Shown here one piece after another: positions 57,491 through 64,000 of a DNA stretch of 64,000 bases (the first letter of the stretch is position 1; every line of letters starts with the position of its first letter). The DNA is from Adenophora triphylla var. japonica (lineage: Eukaryota; Streptophyta; Magnoliopsida; Asterales; Campanulaceae): assembly GCA_022495995.1 (NCBI GenBank), contig JAFEMH010002552.1, positions 267,866 to 331,865 on the forward strand, written 5' to 3'. The position numbers were made by a program, and so were the translations under genes. The notes beneath the pieces are model-generated. The model saw nothing but the letters and a program-made list of their open reading frames with translations, did no database searches and was not told the origin of the DNA.

Positions 57491-58920
57491 GGAGGCTTAT
57501 CAGTGGCTTCCTTTTCTCGCATCGGCAAAGAAACCGCCCACTTCAGTGTTTCTTTAGGCTCTCGCACCGACCCCTGTGTTCACTTTGGTCATAACCTCTT
57601 CGGCAATGGGCCCTATTGTCCTCTTGGTCAACTACACGCCGAGAACTTCTCTAATGTATTGTTCATTTAATGTGTCCGCTTCTTTATCAATTGAATTATT
57701 AACGTCTTTTAAGTTGTTTGTTAACTTATCGCTTGTTAAAGTGGCAATGAGAGGATACTCCGAAAGGTCGACTTTTCATTACACAAGAACGGGAATACAT
57801 GATTGGCTACAACATTATAGTCCTCCGCGTAAGGCCGCTGGATGACTCGAGGACCGGACTTCGACAAGGACTCGACTCAAAGGGTTTGAGACCGGGTTTA
57901 GGGAGATGTGGGTGCGGGCCCAGCCTTGTCTTCCACCCCGCCTCGGCTTGCCCTCGGGTCCGGTGAAAGTTACCCAATTCTTCAAAGGGCATTGCCGGAT
58001 GCTTCGAGGAGGGTGCGGATCGAGAGGCTTGGCTCTCGCCGTCCCTATCATGGCGATCATGTCAGTTGTCTGAGCCCCGCCGATCAAGTTGGGCAACTCC
58101 ATGACTTCTTCAAACAGACTCAGAGCCGGTCCACCGAGAGCGTCTCTTCTATGAATTCCGGTTCCTTCGCTTTGGATTTACCGTCTCGAATGTGGCCTCG
58201 GCGGCCGATCCGAACAACTTGCTTCCCATGGAGAGTACCTTGAGTTGCTCCTCCAAGTCTCGGGATTCCCTTGAATGTGTACTCATGCCGGACCGTGGTG
58301 GCAGCTTGGTCCAGTAGAGCCGTGATGTCGAGGAATGCTCCTTATCGGATTAGCCTTGAGTCCTCCGAAACGCTTGAGGTCCCGTGCTAGCCGTTCCATC
58401 CTTTCGTAGTCTTGGCGTTGACTATCCCTCGCTTCTTTCTCATCTTCATCGCTTCCACCGTCTGGCCCCATCAGCTCAACGGCTGTCGGCTGTGCCGTTC
58501 TTGGTCCCCTGGCCGATGTCGGTTCCCTTGCCGGTCCCCTGCCCGTCGTCGGTTCCTCTTGGTGAAGTAAATGAGCGAGGTCAAAGCCGTAAGGCCTGAG
58601 ATTGGGTGTGCCGTCTGGAGGTTCCCCTTGCGGGTTGCCGCCTTGGTGCGGGCGAGCCTTTGTCTTCCTTGATGTCACCGGTGTTGGCACGTAGCCAAGC
58701 CCCCTGACCGTGGTGTGGTCCTTGACTTCAATAACTTGGTGCCGGCCTTGCAGCCTCTTGCCGAGCCCCGCCCCGGGATGAAGTTCATGAGTTTCATCAT
58801 CCTCATGGCGGAGGAATCTCGATCGTGAGACAAAGGGAAGGTCCACGTTGCATATTTGGATCTTGGAGGTCTCCAGAGTGAATCCAGCTAATGGCATGTC
58901 ATCATTATGCTTGATTTCCA
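57491..58920 (-). pseudogene. Protease-RT linker with G-patch-like motif (copy B)
   Basis: At 58283-58921 the minus strand carries EIKHNDDMPLAGFTLE and then HPGAGLGKRLQGRHQVIEV with GLGYVPTP, the glycine-rich G-patch-like segment common after the protease in Tat polyproteins. Then a Pro/Arg/Gly-rich, broken stretch. 57815-58102 holds ELPNLIGGAQTTDMIAMIG, unassigned. RNA binding is inferred from G-patch precedent. Confidence 0.6.
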
Positions 58921-59470
58921 AGACGGAATGTCGTTAGTGCCGGTCCCCTGTGGTGACACTGTCGCCGTAGACCGTGGTTAGCTCGTTGCCTTGCATGAAC
59001 TTGAGGCACCGGTGAAGGGTGGATGCCACGCCATTGATTTGATGCAGCCGTGGACGCCCAGATGGTCATGAAAGTGATTGGAATGTCCAACACTTGGAAT
59101 TCGGTGGGGATCACCCGTGCCGAACCGCATGTTAAGGGTAGCAACCCCGAGAACCGTACGGGAAGTAGAGTCATAGGCCTTGACAAAGGTGGACCGAAGG
59201 CTTAAGATCTCGTGGGCTTGATGTCAAGCAGTCCATCATCTTGGCCGGCAAGACATTCATTCCGAACCTCCGTCTACCAACACGCTGGGAAGGCGACGCT
59301 CGTCCACTCGGATCATGATGTAGAGTGGCTCATTGTGATCACCCCCAAATTTTGGAAGGTCCAAATCTGTGAAGGTGATAATGTTACCATAGTGGATGTT
59401 ACCAATCATCCGAATGACTTCATCCGGGGTTGCGCCCACTGGGACCATGGTACGGGCCAGGCTTTCCTCT
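58905..59470 (-). pseudogene. Tat aspartic protease (copy B)
   Basis: Minus-strand MIGNIHYGNIITFTDLDLP, RVDERRLPSVLVDGGSE (active site Asp-Gly-Gly where others have Asp-Asn-Gly), then in another frame the LPAKMM and VASTLHRCLKF-like parts. Frameshifts follow the active site and lie near 59050. It is co-linear with 34480-34980 of the plus-strand element. Confidence 0.78.
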
Positions 59471-60150
59471 AGCTTGAGCTTGTGAGGATAAGAGGAGGTG
59501 AGCGTGAGACCAAAGGGAAATGTTTGCCCGAGTCCGCTTGAGCCGAGCGAGGATCGGGTCCTCTTTCAAGGAACTTGTGTCTTCGGGCCGGCCGGATTGC
59601 ACTCGCTCCGTCGGCTTTTTGGTGGCCTTAGGTGGTAATGCATGGATTTGACCCGATCGGGTTAGAACGCCGACATCGTGCGTTTGGTCCCTTCGAACAG
59701 CCGCTTCCGAGCTGAGCCATAGTTAGAGGAGGATTCCTCGTAGCATAGGGCCATATGTCTTCCCTCAACTCATTGATTGTGGATGAATTCCTGAGCTTCG
59801 GGCAGCTTTGACGGATTCTCGTCCTGTGATACCGGCTTAGGTGCCTCTCGAGGGGAGGTAGCCTACGCTTGACGTAGCTGTTCGAATGTCGTGCACAACA
59901 GCTGATTGCCTCGAACTGAACCGTGGCCGACCCTCCGGGGAGGTTGAAGAGTTCTCGGCTCAAACGAACGGTCTCCTTGATCTCTTCACGGTATATCGCG
60001 TTCCTTTCCTTCTTGCCGAGCATACTCAAGGGCCTCGGAGTCGGGTCCGGCGATACTGCGTGGTTGGCTAGTTTTCCTCCACTCGGGCCCTGCATCAACC
60101 TTCTTGCAGTGAGCCTCGCGCGAGAGTTAATGCTCGCGTTTCTTCCCATG
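59471..60150 (-). pseudogene. Tat gag C-terminal part (copy B)
   Basis: INELREDIWPYATRNPPLTMAQL at about 59800-59730 matches NEIRQAAWPYSTRSAPLT of the plus-strand element. It is followed by a linker and the DDPI-like LKEDPILARLKRTRANISLWS before the protease. Several frame changes. Upstream of 60150 the match fades. Confidence 0.65.
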
Positions 60151-62141
60151 TGAGAATAGCTGCTTCTTTGAACCGCGTGCGGCAGCCTAGGTAAACCTCC
60201 ATCGGGGAGAGTTTTCTTCTCGCTTTATCTCGAGTGGCGGGTATGTCGGAAGGTGAGTATACGGCTTCCCGAACATCGGCCCATGTGACCGGTTGTCAGT
60301 CCCGCTGATTGTTTCGTAAATGAAGTCTCGAGACCGTGGAATTTCCCGAGTAGTTGCTCGAGACGAATTTCCATCCTCCTCCCGTTTTTAAATAGACCTT
60401 CCTCCCCGAGTTGGCCTTTCAATTTGAGTGCGGTAATGATCCGTCCTCCCATCCTCCCAGACCCTTGGGAGTCCCGGCTTTGTTGACTTCATGCCCTGGC
60501 TTGGAAGAGAATGGTTTCCATCATCTTCATCGTCGCTTTCATTGCAGAACTTGCTTTCCTGGAAGGTAAGCGCCGGGATTCGCTCGCCGTGTCGCTCCAT
60601 CTCTTAGGTCATCGGGACCGCTGGACCACCCTTGCCTCGGCAGAGGGGGTTGGATGAGAACAGACGGTAGTCCGGGAAGTTGCCATGGGCAAAACTCCCG
60701 AGGTCGAACCGGTCTAGAGTGGCCTCTAGCTTTCGTATGAAGCCGCCCGTGACACTTTAAGGGCTTGGTCCCCGTAGGTCTTTCGAGCTTGGTCTTCGTC
60801 ACAAAGATCGACTTTCTTGAGCGGCTAGCTCCATGAGAGCTTTCCTTGCGAGACCTAGGCGCTCCGTAGGTGCGCATCGTCCGGCTAGTGTCCGTAACCG
60901 TGATTACATTCAAATCGCCGAATGGCGGGAACACTTGGATTACATTGACGAAGGAAGTCCTGATCACATTTCATGCGTCCTTCCTTAATCTCGATCACCA
61001 AGAAGTTTGCCCATATCTCGCTTGATTGACCTTCCACGGGGGTATTGAATTCCCGCAATGTTGACGGTCTCGTGATCTCGCTCGATCGCCAAGTCTATCA
61101 AAGCTAGCGCCGATCGGCGTGATGTCTCGAATCCGGGAGCCGTGACGGCCGGGAGTAGAATCGAACCGAAGCATGTTGATGCCGAGGTGGTCATTTCCCG
61201 TGTCGGAAGCCGACTCGCCTTCACGGGGAAGACATTCGCGTATGTTTTCTGGTGGCCTGGAAGCATTCCCGAGGTCGATCCGACTTGTAGCAGGTGAGGA
61301 GCTTGGTCTCCTTTGCCGTTGTCCTTGGCCTCAAGCGGCGCTTGAGGGTATAAGCTTGACCGACGGCACGGGCCGGCTACGCCTGGGCCGGTACTTGGAA
61401 GTAGTGATGAACTCGAGCTCGCTTGGCCGCTGGCCTCGTTTACCATGAGCAGTGCCATCGAGGGTGACCTTGGTGTCGTAGACTCGATAACAAGGACGGG
61501 ATCCTCGCTTCATCAGATACCTGGAATAGATGATATTGACGAAGTCGTCGTCCTTCACTTGATCGTAGGATTCCTCGTTGCGTGAATCACGTGCTTCCAA
61601 TTATCGATAGTCGTCCCAGAATCGACGTTGAGCTTGACAATTTCCACGGTATTGGAACCTTGGTCGAAGCGACCTGATCGGAAGGAGTTCCGTCTCAAAC
61701 CGAGCATGTGAATGCGGAGGTCTCGCTATGCGGGTCCGCGCGTCCTCGACTCCGGAGAGTCCAGATTCATCGTCATCCGATCGCTCAATCCAGTGTAGGG
61801 ACGTATTGCGTCAAAGGCGTTGCCGAGCAAACCTAGGAAAACATCATGCTCTTCGTTGGAGAAGAGGGGTGCACGGTAGTTCCTCGTGGAGGACGTCCCA
61901 TACAACTTCCATGCATTCATCACGAGAATGACGGTGCTTGTTGACCTTTATCACAAAACCTCTTCACTGGCGGGCCGTAGAGTTGGTTTGGAGAATGCCG
62001 ACGAACCTCCGATTGGAGATCGGGGGTTTATGTGCCCGCATCATGGCGATATTCAGCGTTTCCTTCCACCCGCTCCAAATGTTGGAAACGCACAATGAAC
62101 TTGATGTATCGGATCGTCTTGGTCCGCTCGCTCGAGTACGT
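60151..62141 (-). pseudogene. Unrecognised, broken coding-like sequence
   Basis: GC-rich, with minus-strand pieces that look coding but match no family I know: LFSNEEHDVFLGLLGNAFDAIRPYTGLSD (61880-61790, in parts), MKRGSRPCYRVYDTKVTLDG (near 61500), ETVNIAGIQYPRGRSIKRDM (near 61050), and an acidic NESDDEDDGNHSLPSQG (near 60520). Frames shift every 100-250 bases. It lies between two gag-protease sets, where an LTR and PBS would be expected, but I see neither. It could be an extra gene, a diverged polyprotein segment or a rearranged piece. Confidence 0.35.
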
Positions 62142-62980
62142 TTACATAGTTAGCATCTCCTGACTCCGAGGGATTCTCGATGAGATTTGCCCCGTAGTCC
62201 CTCGTTGATTCGAAGGAGGTAACCCCGTGCTCGAGTGCGACACGTCTACTGCTCGGCTTCGTTTCCTATGAGGAAACCGTCCTCGGATGACTTCGAGGTC
62301 TCCCCGTCGGTTAATGAACTTGACGCACCGATGGAGAGTGGAAGCTATGGCCTTCATGTAGCCAAGGGCGTCCCAAAAGAGCCGTGAACTCAGATGGAAT
62401 GTCCATCACGTGGAATTTTGCCGGCACCATTCGGGGTTTCAAACCAAAGTTCCAGAGTCACCGCCCCTAGGATGGGACGAGACGAGTTGTCGTAGGCCTT
62501 GATAGTCCGAGTAGACGGTATCAAATGGCTTTCATGGATGCTGAGAGCTCGCATCATGCCGAGAGGGAGGACATTAACGGCTGACCCGTTATCTACCAAT
62601 ACTCCGGGAGTGATATGGTGTTGAGTTTGAGAGTGATGTACAGAGCTTCGTTGTGCCCCGAGGTGTCTCTCGGTAAGTCTTCATCGCGTAACGTGATCAT
62701 GCCGCCATATAGGCGGGAGTCGTAGATCTCGCCTCTATCCGTAGAAGGGAGAGTCATCCAGCCATCCGTTTCTCGTTTTCCTCTTGCGAGGTAAAGCCTT
62801 CTGGAACCTCGTAGGAGTATGTTGAGGCCGCCCGTGGCGGTTGCCGCCTTGGTTAGCACATTGATCGAGTGTGATTGCCAAGCCGACCTTGGTCTTCCTT
62901 ACCGGTCCGGCTCTAAGCCGGACAAGTTGAATCTTGGCCGATCCCGCAGGGTTAGGCTTCGACCGGCGTAGGACTACCAA
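62142..62980 (-). pseudogene. Second Tat aspartic protease (element C)
   Basis: From 62860 down: LYGGMITLRDEDLPRD, HNEALYITLKLNTISLP, then VDNGSAVNVLPLGMM (Asp-Asn-Gly active site) and TIKAYDNSSRPILGAVTLEL, ending with an IASTLHRCVKFINRRGD segment at about 62340. Different from the protease at 58905-59470, so a second element or a duplicated segment. One frame change near 62595 and another after 62400. Confidence 0.75.
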
Positions 62981-63056
62981 GATCCGAGGTATTCCTGTTC
63001 CTGTGGTCTCGACTCGGTTTCACTGGGCTTTTCGGCTTTCCCACCCCCGTCTCGCT

Positions 63057-64000
63057 CTAGAGCCGCATGGCCCGGAGGCAAAGAGGACTGGCCGGAGTAC
63101 AGACGTAGTAGTCGAACCTCCTGAGGGTTCTCCAAGTGTACCTACGCCGGTATCTCCGGCCAGATCTTTCTCTCACTTCTGAGAGGATTTCTTCTTCTCG
63201 TTTTCTGAGGATTGCTCCCAGGCGCTCGAGACTCGTACTCCTGTGCAAAGGAGCACCACAAACATCGTAGCCGATGTGGACATTAGAGGAGGATCCAAGC
63301 AAAGAGGCGGAGAAAATGATTCTGGTGGCACTCTTCTTGGGCACCCACTCAATGGAATTCACCCAGCCGTTATTATTCGGAAAGGGATTCCCGATCAGAT
63401 TGGGCCCACGGGGGCGCTCTAACTTGCCTTCTTCTATCAAGTTCTGGATTTCGTATCGCAACCCCAAACAAGCTTGTCGCGTGGTATGGCCGTGATACCG
63501 ATGGAAGGCGCAAGATTTGCTCTTGTCCGCATTGGCTACGGGAACTTTGGGTTTGTAATTGGTCACGGGCTTAAGGAGACCCTCCTTGATTAACCCTTCC
63601 AAAGATCTTGCTTAGTGGCATGTTCAACTTGTCGAAGTGTACGACAGCCGCTTCGAGTAGAACCGTTGCTTTGTGGGACTCGGGTTTCGTTACCCGACCG
63701 TTGTCCCCGATGGACGTAGTTGATGCACGTATCTTTCCTTTGCCAGGCCGGTGCAGATTGAATGCACTGCTTGAGCGGTATCTCGTATGGCCGTGGCAAG
63801 TAGCCAACTTTTCCTTGAGATCCTTCTCGAACCGTGAGCCGGCATTGACCATGGCCCGAGATCTCGGGAAGAAATTGTGACCGATGAGAGTTCTCGTGGA
63901 GTGGACGGCCTCAAGCAAGACTTCTGAAGATCCACATCCGTGCTCGTCTTTGGAGAAGTGGCTCCATGATTTCGGAGAGTTTCCAAATTTCCCATCTCTT
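63057..64000 (-). pseudogene. Tat gag C-terminal half (element C), continuing past the window
   Basis: The minus strand from 64000 gives broken gag. At about 63640-63570, FDKLNMPLSKIF runs with one shift into GLIKEGLLKPVTNYKPK, then the short zinc motif CAFHRYHGHTTRQAC (C-x2-H-x3-G-H-x5-C, one residue longer than in the other two gags) and IQNLIEEGKLERPRGPN at 63500-63400. This matches FDDLGMTTEEVFNGLL...CRFHQYPGHTTNTC of the gag at 31620. The N-terminal part lies beyond the window. Confidence 0.78.

Larger units (their letters stand above)
46752..60970 (-). mobile_element. Tat element copy B, minus strand, heavily frameshifted
   Basis: On the minus strand: gag end and protease (60150-58905), linker with G-patch-like motif, pol (57490-54304), antisense genes on the plus strand (53856-52356, 51790-49259), tandem arrays (49000-47178) and a polypurine tract at 46752-46762 next to the LTR. 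The layout equals copy A, but coding parts carry dozens of small indels. The 5' LTR was not found; the right limit is approximate. Confidence 0.72.

Overview
The window is repeat-rich plant nuclear DNA, most likely from a dicot. I see no host gene. Almost every base belongs to LTR retrotransposons inserted into one another. The evidence is plant-type Ty1/copia and Ty3/gypsy proteins, primer binding sites (PBS) for plant initiator-Met and Arg tRNAs, TG...CA long terminal repeats (LTRs), exact 5-bp target duplications, and antisense genes of the plant-mobile-domain type found in Tat/Ogre elements.

Layout. Positions 1-6194: the end of a minus-strand, gag-only Tat-like element (LTR 5135-6194, tRNA-Arg PBS, intact 420-aa gag at 2487-3749), with an unassigned LTR-like piece at 1-600. 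Positions 6195-7293 and 26101-28867: two halves of one old SIRE-like copia element on the plus strand. They are split by an 18.8-kb minus-strand gypsy insertion (7294-26100, duplication AATAG). That insertion has LTRs of about 4.2 kb around only 1.4 kb of interior. Its left LTR holds a young copia element (9221-15332, duplication AATAA). Its right LTR holds a solo LTR (22794-25680, duplication CAAAC). At 28868 a plus-strand Tat element (LTR 28868-30284, gag 31620-33950, protease to 35020) cuts the SIRE-like reverse transcriptase.

Positions 35021-64000: minus-strand Tat elements. Copy A (35021-44780) has a partial pol (42058-44660) and two plus-strand antisense genes: a spliced plant-mobile-domain-like gene (36749-39581) and a second gene (40111-41610). 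A single LTR (44781-46751) has a PBS side facing copy A and a polypurine side facing copy B. Copy B (46752 to about 60970) repeats the layout: tandem arrays, antisense genes at 49259-51790 and 52356-53856, pol at 54304-57490, a G-patch-like linker, protease, and the end of gag. A further gag-protease set (62142-64000) and about 2 kb of broken, unrecognised coding-like sequence follow.

How the parts relate. Each autonomous ancestor encoded gag, protease, RT, RNase H and integrase on one strand, and the Tat elements added antisense genes near their 3' end. Nearly all coding sequence here is broken. The least-explained signals are non-coding. (1) The young copia lacks a tRNA PBS; the bases directly after its LTR are complementary to a stretch inside the LTR. 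(2) The non-coding parts of the Tat elements are arrays of small perfect hairpins with changing stems. (3) The LTR families with a recognisable TATA box all carry paired near-palindromes upstream of it. (4) Copy B differs from copy A by a repeated change at CTG and CAGG sites, which may be a sequencing artefact.
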